From an uncultured Pelagibacteraceae bacterium (GTDB lineage Bacteria > Pseudomonadota > Alphaproteobacteria > Pelagibacterales > Pelagibacteraceae), in the NCBI GenBank assembly GCA_902546085.1, contig CACCIO010000011.1, positions 1-35,129 on the forward strand: a stretch of DNA of 35,129 nt. The letters run 5' to 3'. The notes under the pieces were generated by a model. That model was not told where the DNA came from. It searched no databases and saw only the letters and a program-made list of their open reading frames with translations. This document shows, piece after piece, positions 1-8,526 of the stretch (its first letter is position 1; every line of letters begins with the position of its first letter). The position numbers were made by a program, and so were the translations under genes.

Positions 1-709
1 GTTCTGGAATAAAGACAGCACCAGAAATTTCACTACTTGAACTAGATAATTTATTAAACAAATCATAAATTTCTTCAAAATTATTAGGATAAATTGCTAC
101 AGTTGTCGAAGAATCTTTTTTAGGTAAAACCTTTAATGTAATTTCAGTCAAAGCAACAAGTGTACCAAACGAACCAGCTATAAGTTTTGATAAATCATAA
201 CCTGTAACATTTTTAACGACAGTACCTCCTGATTTAATTATATCTCCTTTCCCATTAACTCCCTTAAAACCTAGGACATGATCTCGCACACTACCAACTT
301 TAAATCTTCGTGAACCTGCATAATTACAAGATAAGTATCCTGCTATTGTTCCTTTATTTGATTTGCCATCTTTAATATACCCGAAGTCTATTGGTTCAAA
401 AGCTAGCTCTTGACTATTTTCACTTAAGATCTTCTCGATTTCATTAATTGGTGTGCAGGCTTTTACTTTAATATACAATTCTTCAGGTCTGTAATCGATT
501 ATACCAGAAATTTTAGATAAAGATGTAGTGTTAGCCGATTGAGTTTTGTTTCCAATAAAACTTTTTGAGTTATTTCCAATAATTTCTGTTGGAGAGTCTT
601 TTTTGTATAATTCCCGAATTAAATCTGAAACTTCAACCTCATCTTTAGGATAATAGACGTTATTAGAATCTTGGAAGATCTGGGAATTTATCTTTATTTT
701 TGTGGACAT
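1..709 (-). CDS. glcE: Glycolate oxidase FAD-binding subunit GlcE (5' part only; runs off the left edge)
   Basis: Partial gene: 236 codons are visible and the C-terminus lies outside the window. I chose the ATG at 709-707, which starts MSTKIKINSQIFQDSNN and overlaps the end of glcD by 47 bp. GlcE is the second FAD-domain subunit of the membrane-associated glycolate dehydrogenase GlcDEF, which oxidises glycolate to glyoxylate. The translation shows a PCMH-type FAD-binding fold: an IIGNNSKSFIGN stretch near residue 40, a GTIAGYLSCNYAGSRR loop, a GSVRDHVLG motif, and GGTVVKNVTGYDLSKL followed by GSFGTLVALTEITLK. These motifs are typical of GlcE. The gene directly follows glcD, as in glc operons, so glcF is expected just beyond the left edge (inference). 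Confidence 0.88.
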   Translation of the reverse strand, partial: MSTKIKINSQIFQDSNNVYYPKDEVEVSDLIRELYKKDSPTEIIGNNSKSFIGNKTQSANTTSLSKISGIIDYRPEELYIKVKACTPINEIEKILSENSQELAFEPIDFGYIKDGKSNKGTIAGYLSCNYAGSRRFKVGSVRDHVLGFKGVNGKGDIIKSGGTVVKNVTGYDLSKLIAGSFGTLVALTEITLKVLPKKDSSTTVAIYPNNFEEIYDLFNKLSSSSSEISGAVFIPE

Positions 710-2159
710 GAACCCTTCCTTCCTCTGCACATTTTCTAAGTATAGGATAAACTTTTCCAGGATTTAATAGATTTTTTTCATCTAATGACTTCTTAATACT
801 CAGTTGTTGTTGTATATCGTTATCATTAAACATTTCACACATAAGTTCTCTTTTTTCTATACCGACACCATGCTCACCTGTAATTACTCCACCAAGTCTT
901 ACACATGTTTTTAATATCTCAGAACCAAATTCCTCAGTTTTTCTTAGTTGTTCTTTGTCATTTCCATCAAACATAATAAGTGGATGTAAATTTCCATCAC
1001 CTGCGTGAAAACAATTTGCAACCGGTAATTCATACTTTTCTGATAATTTTTTAATTTCTAATAATGCTTCTGCAAGCTTACCCCTTGGAATAGATCCATC
1101 CATGCAATAATAATCAGGAGCCATAGCTCCACACGCAGGAAAAGCTGCTTTTCTTCCAGCCCAGAAAGAAAGTCTTTCTTTCTCACTATTGCTAAGTTTA
1201 AGACTAGAACAATTATTTTTTTTACAGATTGCTTCTACTTTTCTAATTAATTCATTGACCTCTGACTTTGTTCCATCAAGTTCTACTATTAATAATAATT
1301 CTGCATCTCGTGGATATCCTGCTTTACTAAAATTATCTGTCGCCTCAATTAAAGCTTTATCCATTATTTCCATTCCTGCTGGCACTATTCCACTTGAAAT
1401 AATTTCTGAGGCCGCATCTCCTCCTTCTTTTATAGATGGAAAGCCTATTAAAGCAGCTCTAACTACTTCTGGTGTTTTTAAAATTTTAACTGTGACTTCA
1501 GTAACAACTCCCAATAAACCTTCTGAACCACAAATTAAACCCATAAGATCATATCCCTCTTGATCAAAAGATTTTCCTCCAAATCTACAAATTGTTCCAT
1601 CCATCATAACCATTTGTACGCCTAAAATATTGTTTGTAGTCGTTCCATACTTTAGTGAATGAACTCCACCGGAATTTTCAGCAACATTTCCACCTATAGA
1701 GCACGCCAACTGGCTCGAAGGGTCTGGGGCATAGTAAAATCCTTTATTTTGAACTGCATGTGTAATTCCTAGATTTGTAACTCCTGGCTGTGTCACAACA
1801 CATTTATTTTCGTAATCAATTTCAAGTATTTTATTAAATTTTCCTAGACCAAGAAGAATAGCGTCTTGAAGAGGTAATGCACCTCCGGACAATCCTGTAC
1901 CAGCTCCTCTTGGTACAACTTTAATATTTTCACTATGACAATATTTTAATATCTCACTAACCTCATCAGTATTTTCTGGAAGCACTACTGCTAAAGGTGT
2001 TTGTGTATAAACCGATAGAGCATCAGTTTCATATGGTCTCAATTCATCAGCTTCGCTCAAAACATTTTCTTTATCGGTTAATTTTGAAAGTTTTTTTACT
2101 ATTTCAATTTTTCTATTTAAAATTGAGTTATCAATTTTTGGTAAAGCTAATTCAGTCAT
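663..2159 (-). CDS. glcD: Glycolate oxidase catalytic subunit GlcD
   Basis: A full-length FAD-linked oxidase of 498 residues, the usual GlcD size. With GlcE and GlcF it oxidises glycolate (and often D-lactate) to the 2-oxoacid and passes electrons to the respiratory chain. The N-terminal FAD_binding_4 domain shows the VVPRGAGTGLSGGALP signature around residues 80-95 and an IGGNVAENSGG loop. The C-terminal FAD-oxidase domain has FHAGDGNLHPL, with its conserved His pair, and GVITGEHGVGIEKR. The gene ends inside glcE (47-bp overlap) and starts 3 bp after the aminotransferase stop, so the three are almost certainly co-transcribed. In SAR11 cells glycolate is known to be able to meet the glycine requirement, which suits this context. 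D-lactate or another 2-hydroxyacid cannot be excluded as substrate. Confidence 0.93.
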   Translation of the reverse strand: MTELALPKIDNSILNRKIEIVKKLSKLTDKENVLSEADELRPYETDALSVYTQTPLAVVLPENTDEVSEILKYCHSENIKVVPRGAGTGLSGGALPLQDAILLGLGKFNKILEIDYENKCVVTQPGVTNLGITHAVQNKGFYYAPDPSSQLACSIGGNVAENSGGVHSLKYGTTTNNILGVQMVMMDGTICRFGGKSFDQEGYDLMGLICGSEGLLGVVTEVTVKILKTPEVVRAALIGFPSIKEGGDAASEIISSGIVPAGMEIMDKALIEATDNFSKAGYPRDAELLLIVELDGTKSEVNELIRKVEAICKKNNCSSLKLSNSEKERLSFWAGRKAAFPACGAMAPDYYCMDGSIPRGKLAEALLEIKKLSEKYELPVANCFHAGDGNLHPLIMFDGNDKEQLRKTEEFGSEILKTCVRLGGVITGEHGVGIEKRELMCEMFNDNDIQQQLSIKKSLDEKNLLNPGKVYPILRKCAEEGRVHVHKNKDKFPDLPRF

Positions 2160-2162
2160 AGC

Positions 2163-3326
2163 TTAACCTAACATTTTTTTGATATTTTCCAATGCGTTAG
2201 AAATGTTTTCTCGAGATGCAGCAAAGCTGAATCTGACATAATCTTTACAAGTTTTACCAAAAGCTGTACCTGGAACTATAGCTACACCTGCTTCATGCAT
2301 AGCTCTTTTACAAAATTCAGAGCCATCCATACCTGTTCCAATAACTTTTGGAAATGCATAAAAAGCTCCCCCAGGTAAACTACATTCTACACCTGGTAAG
2401 CTATTCAAACCTTCATGAATTAATTTTCTTCTTAATGTGAACTTTTCCATCATCTCATCAATTGAGTCATCTGGTCCGTCTAAAGCAGCAATACCTGCAA
2501 ACTGAGCAGAAGCATTAACACATGATACACTATTAATTAATAATTTATTTACGTGCTCAACTAAATTTTCTGGCCAAAAGCTCCAACCAAGCCTCCAACC
2601 TGTCATGGAATAAGCTTTACTCCAACCTTCTAATACTATTAATCTTTCTCTTAACTCAGGATAATTAAAAAATGTTGGCATTTCCTTATCATCAAAAATT
2701 TGTCTACTGTAAATTTCATCACTTAATATTGTAACATGAGGATGTTTTTTTAAACCTTCAGCTAACTTATCTATTTCTGATTTTTCTACAAAACTTCCAG
2801 TAGGGTTGTTTGGATTAATTAAAATTAATAATCTAGTTTTATCAGTAATGAGAGATAAAATTTTATCTGCACTAAATTTTAAATCTTTATCTTCAGTTAA
2901 ATCATAAGGCACTGCTGTAGAACCAGTATAATTTATCATTGACTCATATATTGGAAACGCTGGAGTAGGATGAATTATCTCTGCCCCTGGTTCACCAAAA
3001 CACTGAATTGCATAATGCATAGTTGGTTTTCCACCTGGCATAATTATAATTCTTTCAGGATCTACGTCTGCACTATAACGTTTCTTTATCCATCTAGTAA
3101 CTGCTTGTCGGCATTCTAAAATACCATTTGAAAGAACATATCCATGATGACCATCATCTAAAGCTTTTTTTGCTGCTTCAACGACATGCTTTGGAGTTTT
3201 AAAGTCTGGCTGACCTAGACCTAAGTGGATCATAGGTTTACCTTGTGCCTCAAGTTTCTTTGCTTCAGCTAAAACAGAAAAAGCGCTTTCAGTTCCAAGC
3301 CTATTCAATGATTTTGCAAGTTCCAT
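2163..3326 (-). CDS. PLP-dependent class I/II aminotransferase (aspartate-aminotransferase-like)
   Basis: A 387-residue fold-type I aminotransferase. Visible landmarks are LGLGQPDF near residue 35, NPNNPTG at 171-177, D203 and Y206 of the cofactor pocket, the Schiff-base lysine K237 in GWSKAYSMTGWRLGW, and the C-terminal substrate-carboxylate Arg in DYVRFSFAAS. This places it among the aspartate/alanine/aromatic aminotransferases of subgroup I-gamma; the sequence alone does not fix the amino donor or acceptor. It sits 3 bp upstream of glcD and downstream of an FMN-dependent 2-hydroxyacid oxidase. From that context I infer a 2-oxoacid acceptor made by those enzymes, for example glyoxylate to glycine. 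Ordinary aspartate aminotransferase activity is the main alternative. Confidence 0.87.
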   Translation of the reverse strand: MELAKSLNRLGTESAFSVLAEAKKLEAQGKPMIHLGLGQPDFKTPKHVVEAAKKALDDGHHGYVLSNGILECRQAVTRWIKKRYSADVDPERIIIMPGGKPTMHYAIQCFGEPGAEIIHPTPAFPIYESMINYTGSTAVPYDLTEDKDLKFSADKILSLITDKTRLLILINPNNPTGSFVEKSEIDKLAEGLKKHPHVTILSDEIYSRQIFDDKEMPTFFNYPELRERLIVLEGWSKAYSMTGWRLGWSFWPENLVEHVNKLLINSVSCVNASAQFAGIAALDGPDDSIDEMMEKFTLRRKLIHEGLNSLPGVECSLPGGAFYAFPKVIGTGMDGSEFCKRAMHEAGVAIVPGTAFGKTCKDYVRFSFAASRENISNALENIKKMLG

Positions 3327-3430
3327 AATAATTTTTTAAAATTAAAATCGCCAAACTAAACGAAAATTAGTTTTTTGTCTATTTAGTTAAAAATTTAATT
3401 TATCAAATAAATGCTTAAAATTCTTATATT

Positions 3431-4582
3431 TTAGTCTCTATATATTATTTTTGACGCATCAAGGTCTTTAACAGACTTACATCCCATTAAAATCATATTT
3501 CTTCTAATTTCTTTTTGCATGTTTTCTAACAGTCTCTCAACACCTCTTTGTCCGCCTGCACCTAAGCTAAAAAGAAATGCTTTTCCAAAACTACAAGCTG
3601 TTGCTCCTGCAGCTAAAGCTTTAAGAACATGTGTTCCTCTTCTAACACCACCATCAAGAATAATTTCTAATTTATCGCCAACAGCATCTGAAATTGCTTT
3701 AACTTGATCAAATGGAGATCTTGATCCATCAAGTTGCCTTCCTCCATGATTTGAAATCATAATTGCAGTACAACCAATATCTATTGCCCGTCTAGCATCT
3801 TCTACTGACATTACACCTTTAAGTGCCATTGGTTTGTTCCATTTTTTAATACAGTACTCTGCATCCTTCCAATTCATTGCTGGATCGTACTGTTCATTAA
3901 TATAATCCATAACTGATTTCGCAATATTGGTACCTTTATCAGTTTTATTTTTAATATTTGCTAATTCAAATTTTTTATTAGTAAAATATTTAAAAACCCA
4001 ACCAGGTCTCATTGCAAAACTTAATAAACTATTCAAAGTAAATTTAGGTGGCGTGGTAAATCCAGTTCTATGATCTCTTTCTCTATTCCCAGCAACAAGT
4101 GTATCAACAGTAATACACATTCCATCAAAATTGGCTCTACTACATCTTTCAATCAAATCATCAGTGATTGATTTATCTTTATGAATATAAAGTTGAAAAA
4201 GTTTTGGCCCACTAGAAATATTTGCAACTTCTTCAATTGAAAAAGATGCCATTGTAGACATGCTGTAAATTGTATCAAACTTCTCTGCAGCTCTTGCTGA
4301 AGCTTTATCACCCTCAGGATCATACAAACTTTGCATAGCTGTAGGAGATAAAAATAATGGCATACTAATTTTTCTGCCAAAAACTGTAGTGGACAAATCT
4401 GGTTCACCAACACTATTGAGAATATTAGGAACTAAATCACAATCATTAAAAGCATCTGTATTCCTATTTAAAGTGACTTCATCATCTGCTCCACCATCAA
4501 TGTAATGAAAAATGGGAGCTGGTAATTTTTTTTTAGCTAATTTTCGAAAATCATCGAAATTATAACAGTCATTTATATTCAT
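3431..4582 (-). CDS. FMN-dependent 2-hydroxyacid oxidase/dehydrogenase (LldD / glycolate oxidase family)
   Basis: A 383-residue single-domain TIM-barrel flavoprotein. Family residues are in place: Y27 in FHYIDGGADDE, Y132 in QLYIHKD, flavin-contacting K255 in ALKGVMS, and the catalytic pair H279 and R282 in ISNHGGRQLDG. A phosphate-binding DGGVRRG segment follows near 310-316. Family members oxidise L-lactate, glycolate, mandelate or related L-2-hydroxyacids to 2-oxoacids. The N-terminus has no signal peptide or membrane helix, so a cytoplasmic or peripheral location is expected. It lies 104 bp upstream of the aminotransferase and glcDE on the same strand, giving two unrelated hydroxyacid-oxidising flavoenzymes in one run. 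L-lactate dehydrogenase and (S)-2-hydroxyacid oxidase cannot be told apart from the sequence. Confidence 0.88.
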   Translation of the reverse strand: MNINDCYNFDDFRKLAKKKLPAPIFHYIDGGADDEVTLNRNTDAFNDCDLVPNILNSVGEPDLSTTVFGRKISMPLFLSPTAMQSLYDPEGDKASARAAEKFDTIYSMSTMASFSIEEVANISSGPKLFQLYIHKDKSITDDLIERCSRANFDGMCITVDTLVAGNRERDHRTGFTTPPKFTLNSLLSFAMRPGWVFKYFTNKKFELANIKNKTDKGTNIAKSVMDYINEQYDPAMNWKDAEYCIKKWNKPMALKGVMSVEDARRAIDIGCTAIMISNHGGRQLDGSRSPFDQVKAISDAVGDKLEIILDGGVRRGTHVLKALAAGATACSFGKAFLFSLGAGGQRGVERLLENMQKEIRRNMILMGCKSVKDLDASKIIYRD

Positions 4583-4594
4583 GATGTATCTTTA

Positions 4595-5107
4595 TTAAAA
4601 GTTTTTAAAGAAATTAAACATATAACTATTTGCCCCAGGATTTTTATCTCCAAGACTTGCGTTAGATATATGATTATACGAAAAACCTAACTCACTTGTT
4701 TTTGACAGATCAAGTGAAATTTGTAGTTCACTTTTAAATTCAATTAAATGGCCTAAATCTTTACCGTCTCCCTCATGATATATTCCTGGTGTAAAGCTGG
4801 GTGTTAAATTTAGTGCCCCTAATTTATATTGAGCTTGAACACCTGTATAAAAATATCCCGCATTATCAGCTGTAAATAAGACCCCAGTTATAGGAGAAAG
4901 ATTTCCCAAAAAGGTATCTCTATTTAAATTTTCATTTTGATGTTGAAAACCAATTAAAGTTGATCTTTTTCCATCATCGCTAAAATCAAACATTCCTGTG
5001 TAAAAACTAAATTCTGTATTTTGATCTTTTAAGATTTTTTCCTCTGCAATCGAAGAAAATACGAAAGTAATCATTAAAAGATTAATTAAAATTTTTTTTA
5101 AATTCAT
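4595..5107 (-). CDS. PagL-like lipid A 3-O-deacylase / acyloxyacyl hydrolase family outer-membrane protein
   Basis: A 170-residue protein with a signal peptide (KKILINLLMITFVFSS, cleavage probably near residue 21), then alternating short strands typical of an 8-stranded outer-membrane barrel, ending in an aromatic residue (FFKNF). The HISNASLGDKNPG motif near the C-terminus matches the PagL/acyloxyacyl hydrolase signature, with H146 and S148 in the positions of the catalytic His-x-Ser. The third catalytic residue of Pseudomonas PagL (Glu, 12 residues after the Ser) is replaced by N160 here, so activity is uncertain. PagL removes the 3-O-linked acyl chain from lipid A. It lies 11 bp after ccmH and just before the hydroxyacid oxidase, with no obvious functional tie to either. 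Confidence 0.72.
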   Translation of the reverse strand: MNLKKILINLLMITFVFSSIAEEKILKDQNTEFSFYTGMFDFSDDGKRSTLIGFQHQNENLNRDTFLGNLSPITGVLFTADNAGYFYTGVQAQYKLGALNLTPSFTPGIYHEGDGKDLGHLIEFKSELQISLDLSKTSELGFSYNHISNASLGDKNPGANSYMFNFFKNF

Positions 5108-5118
5108 TGTTAATTAAT

Positions 5119-5481
5119 TTATTTTTTAACTATAAAGCTTTTGTAGATTATTGCACCTCCAATTAAAAATATCAATATCGGCAATAACCAGAGAATATAT
5201 GTGTTTTTATTTAAACCAGGGTCGTAAAGTATCCATTCCCCATATTTGGTTTTAAAATATTCATATATTTGATCTTCAGACAAACCTTCTTCAAGCTTTT
5301 TATCAACAACAATTTTTAAACTGTTTGCAAATTCAGAATCTGAATCGTAAACTGATTGGCCTTGACAAATTAAACATCGTAAATTTTTAGTTATTTCGTT
5401 TCTTTTATCATTTTCCTGAGCATTAAGGATACTCAAAGGGAAAAATAATATAAAAAATAAAAAAAATATAAAAAGTTTCAT
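5119..5481 (-). CDS. ccmH: Cytochrome c maturation protein CcmH (apocytochrome thiol reduction)
   Basis: A 120-residue protein with an N-terminal signal/anchor (residues 1-21), a periplasmic domain carrying the LRCLICQ motif (C36 and C39), and a C-terminal membrane helix (about 95-115). CcmH keeps the heme-binding cysteines of apocytochrome c reduced and presents the substrate to CcmF in system I cytochrome c maturation. The surrounding QSVYDSDSEFA and YGEWILYDP segments are also family-typical. The length matches the short CcmH/CycL form without the TPR domain (CcmI). Its start overlaps the ccmG stop by 4 bp, indicating translational coupling. No ccmI is present in the window. Confidence 0.93.
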   Translation of the reverse strand: MKLFIFFLFFILFFPLSILNAQENDKRNEITKNLRCLICQGQSVYDSDSEFANSLKIVVDKKLEEGLSEDQIYEYFKTKYGEWILYDPGLNKNTYILWLLPILIFLIGGAIIYKSFIVKK

Positions 5482-5996
5482 TTGATTAATAAAAAAATTT
5501 CATCAGTTGATTGTTGGTTAAGAGGTCCAATATATTTTTTAATAATTTCATTATTATAAATTAAAAATGACTCAGGAACCCCATAAGCTCCCCACTCAAT
5601 TGCAATTGTACCATCTAAATCAATAAAGATTTCTTTATAAGGGTTTCCTAGCTCTTTTAAAAAATTTTCTGCGTTTTTTAAATTATCTTTATAATTCATC
5701 CCAATAATATCTAATTTATCATCTAAATTTAAATTCATCAAAATAGGATGCTCTTGTCGACATGGTACACACCAAGATGACCAAATATTTAATAAATAAA
5801 CTTTATCTGGGTCAAAGATACTTGGTGATTTCACATTTTCTCCAGAAAAAAATTCTTTAGCATTAAACACTGGTATCTCTTTTTTTGTGTTAACGTCTGG
5901 AGTGTATATTTTTGAATCTTCTAAACCTTTATAAAAAATAAAAAATATTATTCCAAAAATAACAATAACTAAAAAAGGTAATATTTTATTTTTCAT
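5478..5996 (-). CDS. ccmG: Thiol:disulfide interchange protein CcmG/DsbE
   Basis: A membrane-anchored periplasmic thioredoxin-fold protein of 172 residues. It has one N-terminal transmembrane helix (about 5-22) and the active site WSSWCVPCRQEHP with C76 and C79. A later AYGVPESF segment holds the cis-proline loop, and GTIAIEWG precedes it. CcmG reduces the CcmH/apocytochrome disulfide during cytochrome c assembly. It overlaps ccmF and ccmH by 4 bp on either side within a tight ccm run. The acidic residue normally found near the CcmG active site is hard to place by eye, but position in the operon makes the assignment firm. Confidence 0.93.
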   Translation of the reverse strand: MKNKILPFLVIVIFGIIFFIFYKGLEDSKIYTPDVNTKKEIPVFNAKEFFSGENVKSPSIFDPDKVYLLNIWSSWCVPCRQEHPILMNLNLDDKLDIIGMNYKDNLKNAENFLKELGNPYKEIFIDLDGTIAIEWGAYGVPESFLIYNNEIIKKYIGPLNQQSTDEIFLLIK

Positions 5997-7867
5997 GATC
6001 TTTTTTGTAAAAAGCTAACAATACCCCCGAAAGATATTAGAATTACTGATAACCAAATCCATAACATAAATGGTTTAACTTGATATCTTACGTTGAAATA
6101 ATCTTGATTTTGAACCAGATTAATTACAATAAATTTATCTGACATAAGTGTTGTTTTAATATCAGCTTCACTTGTGGCAATGATAGGTTGATTATAAATT
6201 CTCAGCTCTGGTGAAAATCTGTCCTCTTCACCATCTGAATTACTTATTGAAAAATTGGCAATAATAGCATTATAATTTTGCTCTTTTTTTTGATCAACAC
6301 TTTTAAAAACTATCTTAGTTTTTGAATTTTCAAAAGTTTCACCAACCTTGAGATTTGTTATAATTTCGCTTGCAAATAAATTATTAAATAAAATACTTAG
6401 GATTAATAAACTAAATCCAAAATGAGCAATATTTTGTGAAATATTTTTATATTTTTTTATAAAAAAATCTCTCAACGTCATAAAGAATAAATAAAGCGCA
6501 CTCGATATTAAAATTGTATTTATTAAAATATTTTGATTAAAATTTTTTAATACTAAAAATGCTAATAAAATTGAGATAATCAAAAAAGAAATTAAATAAA
6601 TCTTATCCTCTAGTTGAGATTTGATCCAATTTAATTTTGGGCCAATCGCCATCATAAATAAAAATGGAATTAAAAATGGAATTATCAATTTATGATAAAA
6701 TGGTGGTCCGACAGATATTTTTTGAGAAGAAATTACATCTAAAAAAATTGGATAAACGGTTCCTATTAATACAACTGATAAAAAATACATCATAAACCAG
6801 TTATTAATTAATATTGAAGTTTCTTTGCTTAACCAAAATAAATTATAAGATTTTTTATTATTATCTTTGTGAAAAAAGAAAAAAATTAAAATAGATAAAA
6901 AAATCAAAATGAATAAAAAAACTAATATAAACAGCCCTCTTTCAGGATCATTGGCAAATGTGTGAACTGAATTTAGTATTCCTGATCTTACCAAAAATGT
7001 TCCACACATACTTAACGTAAATGTTGCAATAGAGAGAATTATTACCCATGAAGTTAAGATAGATTTTTTCTCTAATACTAAAATGCAATGTAAAAGAGTG
7101 GTTAATGCAAGCCACGGCATTAAAGAAACATTCTCAACTGGATCCCAAAACCAAAAACCTCCCCAGCCCAATTCATAATAAGCCCAAATTGATCCAAGCA
7201 ATATTCCTAAAGTCAAAAATATCCACGAAATTAATACCCATTTTTTAATATGTGATGCCCAACTGGTAGAAATAATTTTTAAACTTGTTGCTGCCAAAAC
7301 AGATGAAAAAATTATTGAAGAACCAACATAACCTAAATATAAAATAGGTGGATGAATTGCTAAAGCTGGATCTTGTAAAATTGGATTTAATCCAAGACCT
7401 TCAGTAGGTATAGGAAAAATATAATTAAATGGATTTGATGTTTTGATTAAAAATAAAAAGAATCCAATGATTATTATTTGTTGAAAAACTAGAGTTAAAA
7501 TTTTGTATTTTACTGGTTGATTTTTAGTCCTTACTAAAAATATGAAGATAAATAAAGTTAAAACGAGTAACCATAATAATAAACTACCTTCATGATTTCC
7601 CCAAGTTCCACTTATTTTGTAAAATAATGGTTTGGTAGTGTGAGAATTATTAAATACAGTTTCATTACTAAAATCCGAAACAATAAAAGAAAAGATCAAA
7701 CACAAAAAACTAATTACAACAAAAAGTAATTGAAAGAATGTAAAAGTTAAAATCTTGGTGTCTAATGAGTTTGAATTATTAAAATTCTTATATGAAAAAT
7801 AAAATAACGATAATCCAATAATTAATCCTAGTATTAATGAATAGTATCCAACAAGACTATAAATCAA
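5993..7867 (-). CDS. ccmF: Heme lyase CcmF (cytochrome c synthetase subunit)
   Basis: A polytopic membrane protein of 624 residues with well over ten hydrophobic helices. It carries the early WGNHEGSLLLW motif (89-99), a His in AIHPPILYLGY near 172, and the tryptophan-rich heme-handling WWD domain WGGFWFWDPVEN (235-246). With CcmH it attaches heme from holo-CcmE to CxxCH motifs of apocytochromes c in the periplasm. The C-terminal part has a periplasmic beta-rich loop before the last helix, as in other CcmF proteins. It lies 1 bp after the ccmE stop and overlaps ccmG by 4 bp. The length is normal for the family and nothing looks truncated. Confidence 0.96.
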   Translation of the reverse strand: MIYSLVGYYSLILGLIIGLSLFYFSYKNFNNSNSLDTKILTFTFFQLLFVVISFLCLIFSFIVSDFSNETVFNNSHTTKPLFYKISGTWGNHEGSLLLWLLVLTLFIFIFLVRTKNQPVKYKILTLVFQQIIIIGFFLFLIKTSNPFNYIFPIPTEGLGLNPILQDPALAIHPPILYLGYVGSSIIFSSVLAATSLKIISTSWASHIKKWVLISWIFLTLGILLGSIWAYYELGWGGFWFWDPVENVSLMPWLALTTLLHCILVLEKKSILTSWVIILSIATFTLSMCGTFLVRSGILNSVHTFANDPERGLFILVFLFILIFLSILIFFFFHKDNNKKSYNLFWLSKETSILINNWFMMYFLSVVLIGTVYPIFLDVISSQKISVGPPFYHKLIIPFLIPFLFMMAIGPKLNWIKSQLEDKIYLISFLIISILLAFLVLKNFNQNILINTILISSALYLFFMTLRDFFIKKYKNISQNIAHFGFSLLILSILFNNLFASEIITNLKVGETFENSKTKIVFKSVDQKKEQNYNAIIANFSISNSDGEEDRFSPELRIYNQPIIATSEADIKTTLMSDKFIVINLVQNQDYFNVRYQVKPFMLWIWLSVILISFGGIVSFLQKRS

Positions 7868-7868
7868 T

Positions 7869-8288
7869 TTATTTTTCTCCCAATGCCTCTTTTACTTCAG
7901 GTGGCATATAATTTTCATCATGCTTAGCTAAAATTTTTGTTGCAGAAAAAAAATTTCTGTCTTTTAAAAAACCTTCTGCAACAACCCCTTTTCCTTCAGC
8001 AAATAAATTTGGTACTGCTCCTGAGTAAGTAACATTTATTTCATTTTTAAAGTCAGTAATTATAAAATTAACTTCATTTGAACTTATAGAAATAGAGTTT
8101 TTTTTAACCATTCCACCAACTCTTATTTTGCTTTTATCTATTTCATTAAGTAATTTTATTTCAGAAGGAGATTGAAAATATACAACGTTTTCCTCTAATG
8201 ATTTTAAAATCAAAAATGTTGTTAAAGTTAAAGTAATTAAGATTATTACTACAAACAGAAATCTTAATTTAACTTTTCGACCATACAT
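7869..8288 (-). CDS. ccmE: Heme chaperone CcmE
   Basis: A periplasmic heme chaperone of 139 residues. It has one N-terminal transmembrane anchor (about 8-28), an OB-fold beta barrel ([12 protein letters not shown] through [17 protein letters not shown]), and the heme-attachment motif [13 protein letters not shown]123 corresponds to the covalent heme-binding His and Y127 to the axial ligand Tyr of classical CcmE. It receives heme with the help of CcmC and CcmD and delivers it to CcmF. The flexible C-terminal tail is short (about a dozen residues). The HDENY form marks it as the His-type rather than the Cys-type CcmE. Confidence 0.95.
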   Translation of the reverse strand: MYGRKVKLRFLFVVIILITLTLTTFLILKSLEENVVYFQSPSEIKLLNEIDKSKIRVGGMVKKNSISISSNEVNFIITDFKNEINVTYSGAVPNLFAEGKGVVAEGFLKDRNFFSATKILAKHDENYMPPEVKEALGEK

Positions 8289-8298
8289 GGTTTAAAAG

Positions 8299-8526
8299 TT
8301 AATTATTTGTTACGTTTGCTAAAATTTCTTTATTTATTCTTTGTGATTTTGCAGTATTAGCTTGCTCAGTAGTAAGTAATCCAAATTTAGCAACAAATTT
8401 GTTTTGTTCTTTAACAAATTGCATTTTAGTTACCAAATATAAACCTAGGAAACTTAATAAGGTAAAGCTAAAAGCAGATAACACGTAGACTGCATATCCA
8501 TTCATAAAAATTAATTCATTTATCAT
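8299..8526 (-). CDS. ccmD: Heme exporter accessory protein CcmD
   Basis: A 75-residue protein with one transmembrane helix (about 13-33), preceded by MNGYAVYVLSAFSF, which resembles the GGYxxYVW-type start of CcmD, and followed by a charged tail. CcmD stabilises CcmE and holo-CcmE release from the CcmABC complex. Sequence conservation in this family is low, so the assignment leans on size, single-helix topology and position: it overlaps ccmC by 4 bp and is followed 10 bp later by ccmE. The C-terminal tail after the helix (about 40 residues) is somewhat longer than in many CcmD proteins. Confidence 0.8.
   Translation of the reverse strand: MINELIFMNGYAVYVLSAFSFTLLSFLGLYLVTKMQFVKEQNKFVAKFGLLTTEQANTAKSQRINKEILANVTNN

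Noticed and set aside
1189..1563. 124-residue open frame on the plus strand inside glcD
   Set aside because: It is antisense to an intact glcD, shows no family-like motifs, and is explained as a shadow of the coding strand.
3353..3373. AAACTAA / TTAGTTT hairpin between the FMN oxidase and aminotransferase genes, followed by a T-run on the plus strand
   Set aside because: Seven A/T-rich pairs in AT-rich DNA. The T-run is on the plus strand, where no gene ends, so it is not a credible terminator for the minus-strand genes.
4153..4413. 86-residue frame overlapping the FMN-dependent hydroxyacid oxidase
   Set aside because: It is in another frame of the same strand within a conserved gene, and its composition is not protein-like.
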